Of a stretch of 64,000 bases of DNA, positions 1 to 12,000 are shown one piece after another. Position 1 is the first letter of the stretch. Every line of letters starts with the position of its first letter. The position numbers and the translations under genes were made by a program. The notes beneath the pieces are model-generated. The model was given only the letters and a program-made list of their open reading frames with translations. It was not told where the DNA came from and did no database searches. Source of the stretch: Betaproteobacteria bacterium (GTDB lineage Bacteria > Pseudomonadota > Gammaproteobacteria > Burkholderiales > Rhodocyclaceae); the NCBI GenBank assembly GCA_016234745.1, contig JACRAR010000078.1, positions 57,477 through 121,476 of the forward strand. The letters are read 5' to 3'.

Positions 1-424
1 TCTCCTCGACGACCCGGCCGAAATACTCGACATTGAGCAGGTAGGACTGGCGTAAATAGTCGTAGATCGGGCTCTCGGCCCACTCCGGCGCCGCGAAGCG
101 GCGATCGCCCGGTTCGGGGACCGCCACGGCGGGCGAGGGTTGCTCGCGCTTGCGGTTGACCTGGGCCTGCCACAACTGGGCATGGCGGGTAGCGAATTCC
201 TGTTGCAGTTTGCTCAAGGCTGCCGGAGGCACGACGGCATTGACCGCGTTGGGCAGCTTGACTGCACCCTGTTTCTGGAGGGTGGCCTGCTGATTTGCCA
301 ACTGGTTTGTCAACTGAGTTGCCAACTGAGTTGACAAATATTGCGTAAATGCCTGCCCCCAAGCCTGGCTGGCTTGCATCATGGACTGCAGGGCTTGCGC
401 TGAGGGATCGCTGGTTTCGGCCAT
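1..424 (-). CDS. phaC: Class I poly(3-hydroxyalkanoate) synthase, N-terminal part (cut by window edge)
   Basis: About 141 N-terminal codons are visible; the gene runs off the left edge. PhaC polymerises hydroxyacyl-CoA into PHA storage granules. The visible part is a Gln/Ala-rich N-terminal arm followed, from about residue 107, by the start of the PhaC N-terminal domain, recognisable from the DRRF motif, a Trp-containing stretch and the sequence YDYLRQSYLL. The catalytic lipase-box cysteine lies outside the window. The ATG is preceded by AGGAG six bases upstream, which fixes the start. A 12-bp tandem repeat in the arm encodes repeating Q-L-A/T units. The gene lies downstream of the patB/cysB pair on the same strand but with its own ribosome site after a 118-base gap. 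The N-terminal match is strong but the enzyme class rests on only a fragment. Confidence 0.88.
   Translation of the reverse strand, partial: MAETSDPSAQALQSMMQASQAWGQAFTQYLSTQLATQLTNQLANQQATLQKQGAVKLPNAVNAVVPPAALSKLQQEFATRHAQLWQAQVNRKREQPSPAVAVPEPGDRRFAAPEWAESPIYDYLRQSYLLNVEYFGRVVEE
299..334. repeat. Three 12-bp tandem units inside phaC
   Basis: Three adjacent 12-base units begin CAACTGGTTTG, CAACTGAGTTG and CAACTGAGTTG. Read on the minus strand they encode repeats of Q-L with T/A/N in the flexible N-terminal arm of PhaC. Each unit is itself nearly self-complementary. Unit length is a multiple of three, so a change in copy number would keep the reading frame. Confidence 0.8.
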
Positions 425-542
425 CAATTGCTCCTGGTCTGTGGCCGGGATAGGCTGGATCGACCATTCACCGGCAAATTTTGCACTGCAACATAAATGC
501 TGTCAAGGTGAATCCCGCAACAGCTGAATCCGGCTTATTTTC

Positions 543-1739
543 TCACTTCGTCAGGGCATTGCGCATGCGTTCCAGCGCCTGCTTGAGGAGGGTGCGCGAG
601 CAGCCGAAATTGAGCCGCACAAAACCGCTGGTCGGGCTGGGTTGCCGGCTTTCGCCGGGGCTGAAAGCGGCACCGTCGGAGAGCCCGACCCCGGCCTGCT
701 CGAAGAAGCGCTGCGGGTTGCGGATGCTGCGCGTCTGGCGGATTGTCTGGCAAAGTTCGCGGGCATCGATCCAGGCCAGGTAGGTTGCCTCGACATGGCT
801 CATGCTCAAGCCGGGCATCTGCCCGATCTGCCGCTCGACGCAATCGCGGTTGCCGCGCAGGTAAGCCAGCAGTGCCGCATGCCAGTCGCTGGCGGAATTC
901 AAGGCAGCCTCGGTTGCGGCGAAGCCGAGCAGATTGACGTGCGGCACGATGCCCTGCATCGCCGTGCGAAAGGCACGGCGCAGCGCGGCATCGGAAATCA
1001 CCGCAAAAGCGCAGCCCAGACCGGGAATGTTGAAGGTCTTGGATGGCGCCATGAGGGTGATGCTGCGCCGCGCTGCCGCCTTCGACAAAGCGGCGAAAGG
1101 CTGATGCTGCAGCTGTGGATCGAGAATCAGGCCGCAATGGATCTCGTCCGAGCAGACAGTCAGGTTGTGGCGCTCGGCAAATGCTGCGATTTGCTGCAAT
1201 TCTTCACTGCGCCAAGCGCGTCCGACCGGATTGTGCGGATGGCACAGCAGCAGCAATTTTGTTGCGGGTGTGATTGCGGCGGCGAGCGCGGCGAAATCCC
1301 ACTTCCAGCCGTCATCACCCAGGACGAGCGGAACACCGACGACACGGCGTTGCGCATGACCCGGCGCGGAGAGGAAGGGCGGATAGATGGGCGTGGCGGT
1401 CAGGACCTCATCGCCCGCGCCACCGACCGCGCGGCAGGCGACGTTGAGCCCGGTCACCAGTCCCGGCAGCCATACCAGCCAATCGGCCTCGACCTGCCAC
1501 TGATATTCGCACAGCAGATGTTCCTGCAACGCCCGCGTCAGCGAAGGCTGCGGTGCGCCGTAGCCGAACACGCCATGCGCCACGCGCTGGTGCAGTGCCT
1601 CAAGCACCGCCGGCGGCGCAGCGAAGTCCATGTCGGCGACCCACAGCGGAATCACATCGCGATCGCTGCCAGCGTACTTGCCCCACTTGGTTGAATCGCT
1701 GCCGCGGCGGTCGATGGGGTGGTCGAAATCGAAGTTCAT
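543..1739 (-). CDS. patB: PatB/MalY-type PLP-dependent C-S lyase (putative cystathionine beta-lyase)
   Basis: 398 residues, the usual length for fold-type I aminotransferases of the MalY/PatB group. The N-terminus contains the group's NFDF...R..S.KW and PLWVADMDF signatures, followed by FGYG. The PLP lysine lies in APSKTFNIPGL, and HNPVGR and SDEIH are the other cofactor-contact motifs. Members cleave cystathionine or other cysteine S-conjugates to a thiol, pyruvate and ammonia. The start codon overlaps the stop of the upstream cysB by one base (TAATG), implying translational coupling and a role in sulfur metabolism under the same promoter. Substrate cannot be read from sequence; a general class I/II aminotransferase is the alternative. 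Confidence 0.85.
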   Translation of the reverse strand: MNFDFDHPIDRRGSDSTKWGKYAGSDRDVIPLWVADMDFAAPPAVLEALHQRVAHGVFGYGAPQPSLTRALQEHLLCEYQWQVEADWLVWLPGLVTGLNVACRAVGGAGDEVLTATPIYPPFLSAPGHAQRRVVGVPLVLGDDGWKWDFAALAAAITPATKLLLLCHPHNPVGRAWRSEELQQIAAFAERHNLTVCSDEIHCGLILDPQLQHQPFAALSKAAARRSITLMAPSKTFNIPGLGCAFAVISDAALRRAFRTAMQGIVPHVNLLGFAATEAALNSASDWHAALLAYLRGNRDCVERQIGQMPGLSMSHVEATYLAWIDARELCQTIRQTRSIRNPQRFFEQAGVGLSDGAAFSPGESRQPSPTSGFVRLNFGCSRTLLKQALERMRNALTK

Positions 1740-2683
1740 TACAACCCCGGGTCCTCACCTTCGCCGCGCAAGGTCGCCTCGATGGTCTTGCGCGTCAGGT
1801 GCGGCGCGAACAGTTCGATGAAGACATAGGCATAGCCACGCAACCATGCATCCTTGCGCACGCCGATGCGGGTGGTGCTCGACTCGAACAGGTGCGCGGC
1901 GTCGAGCTTGCGCAGTTTCTTGTCCTGCACCGGATCGAAGGCCATTGCCGCCATCAGGCCGATGCCCAGACCCAGCGTGACATAGGTCTTGATGATGTCG
2001 GCATCGATCGCGGTCAGCACGACGTTCGGCGTCAGATCGCGCATCGCGAAAGCCCGGTTGATCCTGCTGCGTCCGGCAAAGGCCGAGTCATAAGTGACCA
2101 ACGGGTAGCGTGCGATCGCTTCCAGCGTCAATGTCTTTTCCTTGAGGATAGGATGACGCGGCGGCGCAATTACGCAATGGTTCCACTGATAGCAAGGCAT
2201 CACCGCGAGCTTGTCGGGATAGTGGTCGATCGCTTCGGTGGCGATGGCGATGTCGGAAACTCCGCCAATCACCCATTCGCAGATCTGGGTCGGGTTGCCC
2301 TGGTGCAGTTCCAGGCGTACCTTCGGGTAGCGCGACATGAATGCCTTGACCGCTTGCGGCAGGGCGTAGCGGGCCTGGGTGTGGGTGGTGGCGATGGACA
2401 GGCTGCCGCTGGTCTCGTTGCTGAATTCGTCGCCCACCTGCTTGAGATTGGCCAGTTCGCGCAGCGCACGCTCAGCGACGGTCAGGATCTGGCGCCCCGG
2501 ATCGGTGATGCCGATGAGCCGTTTGCCATGGCGGATGAAGATGTCGACGCCGAGTTCCTCCTCGAGCAGCCGGATCTGCTTGGAGACGCCCGGCTGCGAC
2601 GTGAACAGGGACGTGGCCGCATCCGAGATGTTGAGGTTGTTGCGGGCGACTTCGTGTACATAGCGCAGTTGCTGGATGTTCAT
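1739..2683 (-). CDS. cysB: CysB-family LysR-type transcriptional regulator
   Basis: 314 residues with the LysR layout: winged helix-turn-helix at about residues 1-60 (MNIQQLRYVHEVARN..., then TSQPGVSKQI as recognition helix) and a periplasmic-binding-like effector domain after it. The stretch TTHTQARYALP is typical of the CysB/Cbl branch, which senses O-acetylserine, N-acetylserine or sulfate status and activates cys genes. It is transcribed divergently from cysI across a 113-base AT-rich gap, the classic arrangement for a regulator that controls its neighbour. It overlaps patB downstream. A second CysB-like protein is encoded at 19615-20556, so the division of labour between them is unknown. 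Confidence 0.92.
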   Translation of the reverse strand: MNIQQLRYVHEVARNNLNISDAATSLFTSQPGVSKQIRLLEEELGVDIFIRHGKRLIGITDPGRQILTVAERALRELANLKQVGDEFSNETSGSLSIATTHTQARYALPQAVKAFMSRYPKVRLELHQGNPTQICEWVIGGVSDIAIATEAIDHYPDKLAVMPCYQWNHCVIAPPRHPILKEKTLTLEAIARYPLVTYDSAFAGRSRINRAFAMRDLTPNVVLTAIDADIIKTYVTLGLGIGLMAAMAFDPVQDKKLRKLDAAHLFESSTTRIGVRKDAWLRGYAYVFIELFAPHLTRKTIEATLRGEGEDPGL

Positions 2684-2796
2684 GGCGCACCGATTTTATA
2701 TATCTTTTTGTTATTAGTATTAAACAATAAAGTATTTTGTTCGTCTATAGGCTGTCGTTACGATGCAAGCCTACCCAACACCTCACGGGACTCAGG
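2684..2796. promoter_or_regulatory. Divergent cysB/cysI control region with candidate CysB site
   Basis: This gap between divergent cysB and cysI is much richer in A+T than the flanking genes. It holds TTGTTATTAG (2708-2717), which is followed by AACAA (2723-2727), giving a TTGTT-N10-AACAA dyad. The same 10-mer occurs, pointing towards the gene, upstream of the sulfate transporter operon at 33806-33815. CysB is known to bind AT-rich, poorly conserved sites upstream of such promoters. The assignment to CysB is inference from position and recurrence. Confidence 0.55.
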
Positions 2797-4483
<1,687 letters not shown>

Positions 4484-4491
<8 letters not shown>

Positions 4492-5014
4492 GCAGACCAA
4501 CGCACTGATCAAGCACCGCGACATCGTCGAAGATCACTGGAAAGTATTGAATCTTGCCGCCAACGATACGCCGCAAACCGTCAAATTGCCGGTTGGCCCG
4601 TTGCTGGTGCCGTTGTCCGTATGGCGGGCGCGCAAGGCCGAACTGATCCGCCGCGAATGGGAACAGCACGAACTGCTCGGCGTCTGGCTGGCGCCCGAAG
4701 ACGACCCGGCTGAGATCGTCGTCGACCTGGATGATTTCAGCGTAGTCGGCGTGCACTTCCCGCTTGCCAGCGACGGCCGCGGTTATTCCATCGCCACCCT
4801 GCTGCGTACGCGCTTCGGCTATCGCGGTGAATTGCGTGCCTTCGGCAACATCGGCCGGGATCATCTCCACTACCTGCACCGCGTCGGCTTCGACGCCTTC
4901 GTGGTGAACCAGCCGGAACTGGCCATCGCCAGCCTGGACGATTTTTCCGAGGCCTACCAGGCTGCCGCCAACCAGTCGCTGCCGCTCTACCGGCGCCGCG
5001 CATTGGGAGCCTGA
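4484..5014 (+). CDS. DUF934 family protein, sulfite-reduction accessory
   Basis: 176 residues matching the DUF934 family, small proteins almost always encoded beside cysI and cysH in proteobacteria and often named as a probable oxidoreductase. Recognisable are the central VGVHFPLASDGRGYSIA and LLRTRFGYRGELRAFGNIGRD stretches. The biochemical role is not established; partnership with CysI is inferred from conserved linkage. It starts inside the last codons of cysI (eight-base overlap) with AAAGGA upstream, so translation is probably coupled. The next gene starts five bases after its stop. Confidence 0.88.
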
Positions 5015-5019
5015 TTGCG

Positions 5020-5739
5020 ATGGAACGAGGACACCTGGGAGATGCGGCGCTGATCAACAGCGTCGCGGCGAAAACCGAGCTGCTGCGCCGCCGGTTGGCA
5101 GAAATCGCCACGGCCTTCGTTCCCGCCGCTTTTGCCAACAGCCTCGGCGCCGAGGACATGCTGCTGACCGACCTTATCGTCAGGGAAAAGTACGACATCG
5201 AAATCTTCTCGCTCGACACCGGTCGTCTGCCGGCCGAGACCTATGAACTGATGGGACGCTTGCGCCGCCACTATGGCCTGACGCTGAAACTCTATTATCC
5301 GCGCCACGAACTCGTCGAAGCCTACACGCGCCAGCATGGCATCAACGGCTTCTATGACTCGGTGGAATTGCGCAAAGGCTGCTGCAATATCCGCAAGGTT
5401 GAGCCATTGCAGCGCGCATTGGCCGGCAAGAAAGCCTGGATTACCGGGCTGCGTGCCGAACAGGCGGCCACCCGCGCCGACCTGCCGCTGCAGGAGTTCG
5501 ACAGCGCCAACCAACTGGAGAAGTTCAACCCGCTCGCCGAGTGGACCGAGAGTGAGGTCTGGACTTACCTCCACGCCAATCATGTGCCCTGCAACAAGCT
5601 GCACGAAAAAAATTATCCGAGCATCGGCTGCGCTCCGTGCACCCGCGCCATCAGACCGGGCGAACATGTCCGGGCAGGGCGCTGGTGGTGGGAGGATCCT
5701 TCCATCAGGGAGTGTGGCCTGCATATTCGGAGCGCCTAA
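5020..5739 (+). CDS. cysH: Assimilatory adenylyl-sulfate (APS) reductase
   Basis: 239 residues of the PAPS/APS reductase family, which reduces the activated sulfate to sulfite with thioredoxin. Two cysteine pairs, C121-C122 (KGCCNIRK) and C204/C207 (GCAPCTR), are the ligands of the 4Fe-4S cluster that marks APS rather than PAPS reductases. The catalytic cysteine is C232 in the C-terminal ECGLH. The substrate-binding SLDTGRL motif is also present. This agrees with the absence of an APS kinase (cysC) in the operon. The tail after ECGLH is very short (IRSA), which is normal for the family. Confidence 0.95.
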   Translation: MERGHLGDAALINSVAAKTELLRRRLAEIATAFVPAAFANSLGAEDMLLTDLIVREKYDIEIFSLDTGRLPAETYELMGRLRRHYGLTLKLYYPRHELVEAYTRQHGINGFYDSVELRKGCCNIRKVEPLQRALAGKKAWITGLRAEQAATRADLPLQEFDSANQLEKFNPLAEWTESEVWTYLHANHVPCNKLHEKNYPSIGCAPCTRAIRPGEHVRAGRWWWEDPSIRECGLHIRSA

Positions 5740-5757
5740 ACAACGAATCGACGAACC

Positions 5758-6678
5758 ATGACAACAATATTGCTTACCCACGCAACGCTGACCCATCTCG
5801 ACTGGCTTGAAGCCGAAGCGATCCACATCCTGCGCGAGGTCGCCGGCCAGTGTGCCAATCCGGCGCTGCTGTTCTCCGGCGGCAAGGATTCGATCTGCCT
5901 CTTGCGGCTGGCCGAAAAGGCCTTCCGTCCCGGCCGCTTTCCCTTCCCGCTGCTGCACATCGACACCGGCCACAATTACCCTGAAGTGATCGCCTTTCGC
6001 GACCACCGCGCGGCGGAACTGGGCGAGCGCCTGCTGGTGCGTTCGGTGGAAGACTCGATGCGGCGCGGCAGCGTGGTGCTCAAATCGCCCGACGAGTCGC
6101 GCAACAAGCACCAGTCGGTGACCCTGCTCGAAGCCATCGAGGAATTCGGCTTCGACGCCTGCATCGGCGGTGCGCGCCGCGACGAGGAGAAAGCCCGCGC
6201 CAAGGAGCGCATCTTTTCCTTCCGCGACGAATTCGGCCAATGGGATCCGAAGAACCAGCGGCCGGAACTCTGGGACCTGTACAACGCCCGCAGCCATAAG
6301 GGCGAGAACATCCGCGTTTTCCCGATCTCCAACTGGACCGAGCTCGATGTCTGGCAATACATCCAGCGCGAGCAGCTGGAACTGCCCTCGATCTACTTTG
6401 CCCACCCGCGCCAGGTGGTGCGCCGCAAAGGATTGCTGCAGCCCATTACCGAATTGACGCCGGCCAGGCCGGGCGATGTGGTGGAAACACTCAGCGTGCG
6501 CTTCCGTACCGTCGGCGACATTCCCTGCACCGCACCGGTGGAGTCGGATGCCGACAGCGTCGTCTGCATCATTGCGGAAACGGCCGTGACCACCATCACC
6601 GAGCGCGGTGCGACGCGGCTCGACGACCAGACCTCGGAGGCCTCGATGGAACAACGCAAGAAAGAGGGATATTTCTGA
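5758..6678 (+). CDS. cysD: Sulfate adenylyltransferase small subunit
   Basis: 306 residues, close to the usual 300. CysD is the ATP pyrophosphatase that makes APS from sulfate and ATP. The PP-loop SGGKDSICLLRL lies near residue 40, with the downstream HIDTGHNYPEV and GARRDEEKAR motifs typical of the family. The C-terminus ERGATRLDD...KKEGYF is the standard ending. The stop overlaps the start of cysN by one base (TGATG), so the two subunits are probably made in equal amount. It lies 18 bases after cysH. Confidence 0.97.
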   Translation: MTTILLTHATLTHLDWLEAEAIHILREVAGQCANPALLFSGGKDSICLLRLAEKAFRPGRFPFPLLHIDTGHNYPEVIAFRDHRAAELGERLLVRSVEDSMRRGSVVLKSPDESRNKHQSVTLLEAIEEFGFDACIGGARRDEEKARAKERIFSFRDEFGQWDPKNQRPELWDLYNARSHKGENIRVFPISNWTELDVWQYIQREQLELPSIYFAHPRQVVRRKGLLQPITELTPARPGDVVETLSVRFRTVGDIPCTAPVESDADSVVCIIAETAVTTITERGATRLDDQTSEASMEQRKKEGYF

Positions 6679-7967
6679 TGAGCGCCCCGGAACGTCTGCC
6701 CGAAGTCGATCGCGGCCTGTTGCGCTTCCTCACCTGCGGCAGCGTCGATGACGGCAAGAGCACGCTGATCGGGCGCCTGCTCTACGACACCAAGACGATA
6801 CTTGCGGACACGCTGCACGCCATCGGGCGCACTTCGCAGCAGCGCGGCCTGGAGACGCTCGACCTGTCGCTGTTGACCGACGGCCTGCAAGCGGAGCGCG
6901 AGCAGGGCATCACCATCGATGTCGCCTATCGTTACTTCAGCACCGGCATGCGCAAGTACATCATCGCCGATGCGCCGGGCCACGAACAATACACGCGCAA
7001 CATGGTCACCGCCGCGTCCACCGCCGACCTGGCGATCATCCTGGTCGATGCGCGCAAGGGCGTGCTGACCCAGACCCGGCGCCATTCGACGATCGCCCAC
7101 CTGATGGGCATCCCGCATCTGCTGGTGGCGGTGAACAAGATGGACCTGGTCGGCTATGGACAGGAAGTGTTTCAGCGCATCCAGGACGACTATCTAGCCT
7201 TCGCGCGCCAGATCGGCATTGCCGATGTCAGCTTCATTCCGCTCTCGGCACTGACCGGGGAAATGATCGTGAGCCGCGGCGACAATCTGGGCTGGTACAC
7301 CGGTCCGAGCCTGCTGGAAATCCTGGAAAGCGTGTCAGGAGCCTCGGCCGATCAGTTCCAGCGCGACGGAAGCTTTCGCTTTCCCATCCAGTACGTCTGC
7401 CGGCCGCAGCAGTCGGACGACCCGGAATTGCACGATTACCGTGGCTTCATGGGGCGCATCGAATCAGGCGAAATCGCCGTCGGTGACGAAGTGATTCACC
7501 TGCCGTCCCAGTTGAAGACGCGCATCAAGGATATTCAGATTGGCGAAGAATCGCTTCCTGTGGCGTTTGCCGAACAGTCCGTGACTCTGCTGCTGACCGA
7601 TGAAATCGATATCTCGCGCGGCGACATGCTGGTGAATGCCGCGGCGGTGCCGGAACCGCGCCAATCGATCAGCGCCCATCTCTGCTGGCTTTCCGAGACC
7701 CCGCTCGATCCGCAGCGGCGTTACCTGGTGCGCCACACGACACGCGAAGCCAAAGCCAAGCTGGAACGCATCGACAGCCGTCTGAACATCAACACCCTGG
7801 AACATGAGCACGCCACCGGCCTGGTCATGAACGACATCGCCCAGGTCACCCTGCGCCTGGCCAAGCCGCTGTTTGCCGACAGCTATGCCGAGAACCGCGC
7901 CACGGGCGCCTTCATCATCATCGACGAGTCGACCAACAACACCGTCGGCGCCGGCATGATAATGTAA
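6678..7967 (+). CDS. cysN: Sulfate adenylyltransferase large subunit, regulatory GTPase
   Basis: 429 residues. CysN is an EF-Tu-like GTPase whose GTP hydrolysis drives APS formation by CysD. G1 is [14 protein letters not shown] near residue 22, G3 is DAPGHEQY, and G4 is NKMD. The length ends after the translation-factor beta-barrel domains, so there is no fused CysC kinase as in CysNC proteins. This supports direct use of APS by the CysH type found upstream. Overlaps cysD by one base and is followed by cysK after 23 bases. Confidence 0.97.
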   Translation: MSAPERLPEVDRGLLRFLTCGSVDDGKSTLIGRLLYDTKTILADTLHAIGRTSQQRGLETLDLSLLTDGLQAEREQGITIDVAYRYFSTGMRKYIIADAPGHEQYTRNMVTAASTADLAIILVDARKGVLTQTRRHSTIAHLMGIPHLLVAVNKMDLVGYGQEVFQRIQDDYLAFARQIGIADVSFIPLSALTGEMIVSRGDNLGWYTGPSLLEILESVSGASADQFQRDGSFRFPIQYVCRPQQSDDPELHDYRGFMGRIESGEIAVGDEVIHLPSQLKTRIKDIQIGEESLPVAFAEQSVTLLLTDEIDISRGDMLVNAAAVPEPRQSISAHLCWLSETPLDPQRRYLVRHTTREAKAKLERIDSRLNINTLEHEHATGLVMNDIAQVTLRLAKPLFADSYAENRATGAFIIIDESTNNTVGAGMIM

Positions 7968-7990
7968 TCATTCTTACTCAGGAGACTGAC

Positions 7991-8968
<978 letters not shown>

Positions 8969-8996
8969 GCCAGGACTTTACAGTTCAATTCATGAT

Positions 8997-9020
8997 GCAG
9001 GAGGTGAGCGCACCTCCTGC
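8997..9020. terminator. Perfect 10-bp hairpin between convergent genes
   Basis: GCAGGAGGTG and CACCTCCTGC form a perfect 10-bp stem with a four-base AGCG loop, placed between cysK and the convergent secreted-protein gene. A transcription stop for either strand is the simplest reading. No clear T-run follows on either side, so a purely intrinsic terminator is less certain; it may act with Rho or as a 3' stabiliser. Confidence 0.6.
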
Positions 9021-9031
9021 ACCCTGTCCTG

Positions 9032-12000
9032 TTAAAGCGCGCCCGGAATGCCGATGAGCGCAATCGCGTCCGCGGTGCTGGTCGAGGTTACAGCGGCCGC
9101 GATCGACATGCATTGCGAAATCGAGTCGTCCGCGCTGTTGTAGCTCAATCCCAGTTCGATCGCGAATTTGTTCGACACGGCAATCTTGTTGTCGAGCAGG
9201 TCGGCGACCCAGCCATAGGCAGCACTGCCTTTGAAGGTATGGGCCGAGTCGAGTATGTCCGTTACCAGCGAGCCGTGTGTAGCCTGGCCGCCGGTGAGCA
9301 TGCCGTTCCAGTATTCGCGACCCTCCGCATCCGCCCCGCTGCTCCGTCCCAGGGCATTCTTGTACACCATGTCGATGAAATCCTGGTTGCTCATGTTGGC
9401 CGAATATCCGGTCACGGTGGAATGTTCAATGCCTGCGTCGTAGAACGAATCGGCAATCTGGTCGATCGTCATGCCTCCGCTCATCCGGTCGATCCAATAG
9501 GCCAGGCCGTCGGCATCCGGCACCCGGTTGAAGAAGGCGACATAGAGTTCCGCGAGCCGCTGAACATCCGTTGACGATGCCGCTGCGGCTTTCGCCTGTA
9601 CGGTCAGATTGACCGTCATGTCGGAAAAGCTGATCCGTTCCAGGTTGTTCAAGGTGTCGCGCCCGCCATCGCCGGCCTGGTCAGTCACCTTGTAGCTGTT
9701 GGTTACGCTGCGGGTGATCGTGAAATCCTCACGCTTCCCGGCATACACTGCCACATCGAAACCGGAGCCGCCTTCCAGCAGTTCATTGCCGCTTTCCGCA
9801 ATGAACCGGTCGTCTCCCTGGCCGCCTTGCGAGACTCCCGTGGTCGTCACCGCCAGCTTCTTTTCCGCAGCCCAGTGGATCAGATCATCGGAGGATGACA
9901 GCAGCAGCGCCTCGCTACCGTCGGCACTGCCGCCGAGATAGCCGACCTTGCCCAGGTCTGCCGATGCGACGATGAACAACCCCGGCGTCGTATCGCTCTT
10001 GCTCAGCAGATTGGTCGCGGCGGGATCGAGTTGCACCGAACCGCCGCCAACCGGATCGAGGATGCGGTAATAGGCTGGCGCTGTGCCCGAGTTCGCGGTG
10101 AACAGGGAAGTCACTGGCAGCAGGTCTCCGGTATGCACGCTGGCCAGCAGGGGCGTCACCAGCGTGGCTGTCGCGACGGTGTCGAGACGAACCGATCCGG
10201 TTACGCCGCTACCGCCGTCATTGGCCCAGACAGCCAGGAACTGCGTGCCGGCATCGGGTGCGGCCTGGAACTGGACCTTGTCGAGGTCGGCGGCAGCGAC
10301 CAGCCAGTTGCCCGGAGAGTCGGGCAGCAGGTTGGTCGCACCATTAAGCAGCACGCTGCCGCCGCTCGACGGCGTCAGGTAGGAACCCCAATCGATAACG
10401 ACGATGCCGCTGGTGCTGAGGGTGTAGGAAACGATCGGCTTGTCATCGGCGAGGGTAACGGAAAACAGCGAAGCAAACGAAAGCTTTTCGCCGGGTTCCA
10501 CCGCATGCGGTATGCCATGGACCGAGGGTGCCACGGTGGCGAGGCTGATCGACAGCGGAACACTGGCCAGAGGCGAACCATTGTGGGCGGTGATGGTCAG
10601 CATTTCTCCGCCGACGCTGGTGTCGGCCTGGTAGCGCAGCTTGGCGAATTGTTCCGGCAGGAAGTCGAGCGACAAGCCGCCATCCGGCGATGCCCGGCTG
10701 GCGATGCTGGTGGCGCCATTCAACTGCACGCTGCCGCCGAAGGCCGGATCCACCACGTTGTAGTAACTGATAGTCGAATCCGGCGAGCTTGCGCTGACCA
10801 GGGAAGTCAGGGCTACCGATTCTCCGCCGTGCAGCTTCAGTTCGCTGGCGGTGGCGCTCAGCACCGCCGGCTGCAGCGAGGCGCCGAGGGCCACGTCGAT
10901 GTCCTGCCAGTCACCCCAGTAGCGGCCGTTGTATGCCCGCACCATGATGGCGTCGCCACCTTCGGCTGACCCCGCCGCGAAGCGGACGTCGGCAAAGCCG
11001 GCCGCGTCGACGCTGATCGCGCTTTCTGGTGAATGTGCGGTCAGGGATGTACCGCCAACGATGAAAGAGCAGCCGGCGTCCGCATTGGTGTCATAGATCT
11101 GGTAGCCGACGATGCCGCCCCCGCGCGGATCGCTCACTGAAATCAGCGGGGCAATGGCGGCGGTGGCATTCCCGGCAATGGCCAGCGGACTTACGTCGGC
11201 GATTACCGGGGCGTCGAGCCGGTAGATGACCACATGCCCGAAGTCGTTGGGAAAAGTCAGGGCATTCGGGCGGTGCGCCGGACCGATCAGGATGTCATTG
11301 GCCGATCCGTCGTTGGCTGAGCCGGCACCGCCGTTGTCGATGATTCTTGCGCCGGCGCCGAAGCCTTCGACCACGGTCGCGATGTGACCACCGCAGGTAT
11401 TGTTGGCGATCACCATATCGCCGGGGCGCAGCAGGCTGGTCCAGTTTGGCTGCTGTTCTACCGGTGTTTCCACGCTGTTGTATGCCACAAACCACTGGCC
11501 GTTGGCGACCGGCGGCGTTTCCTCGGGACGCGCCCGTGCCGCGGTCAGTGGCAGTGTGGCGCCCGCAGCCGCAGCGATATTGCTTACCAGAACCCAACAA
11601 CCGTTGTCGTTCCATGTCTCGCCGATGAAACTCTTTGCCACGGCCACGACCTCGTTGGGTGTCGCGAGATTGGGCGTGGCGTCGGTATGGCCGGTCCGGG
11701 TGACCACATCGAGTGAGCCCAGGTAATTGCTTGCCGAATACTCGGTGCCGCCGGGGTGATAGACGCCGGTCTGCATGAACACCGTGCCGTCGAAATTAGC
11801 ACTGGCGAGATCGTTGCCGATCTGTGTCGCCAGGGTCGCGTCGGTCTTGCCGGCAGTGCCGAAGCCATACAGCGACAGATATTCGTTACGGTAGTTGTCC
11901 GTTGACGTCTTGAACGCAAGGTCGGACAGGGAACCATAAGTGCTGTTGTAGTAGCCCTGGTCGGTATGGGTAAACATGACGCCGAATGCGTAATTGAGCC

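Noticed and set aside
642..1694. A 350-codon plus-strand frame opposite the patB-like gene
   Set aside because: Antisense shadow of a well-supported PLP enzyme, with no domain or ribosome site.
4987..6654. A 555-codon open frame on the minus strand opposite cysH and cysD
   Set aside because: It lies wholly antisense to two clear enzymes; long antisense frames are expected in GC-rich DNA with strong third-position bias. No family resemblance.
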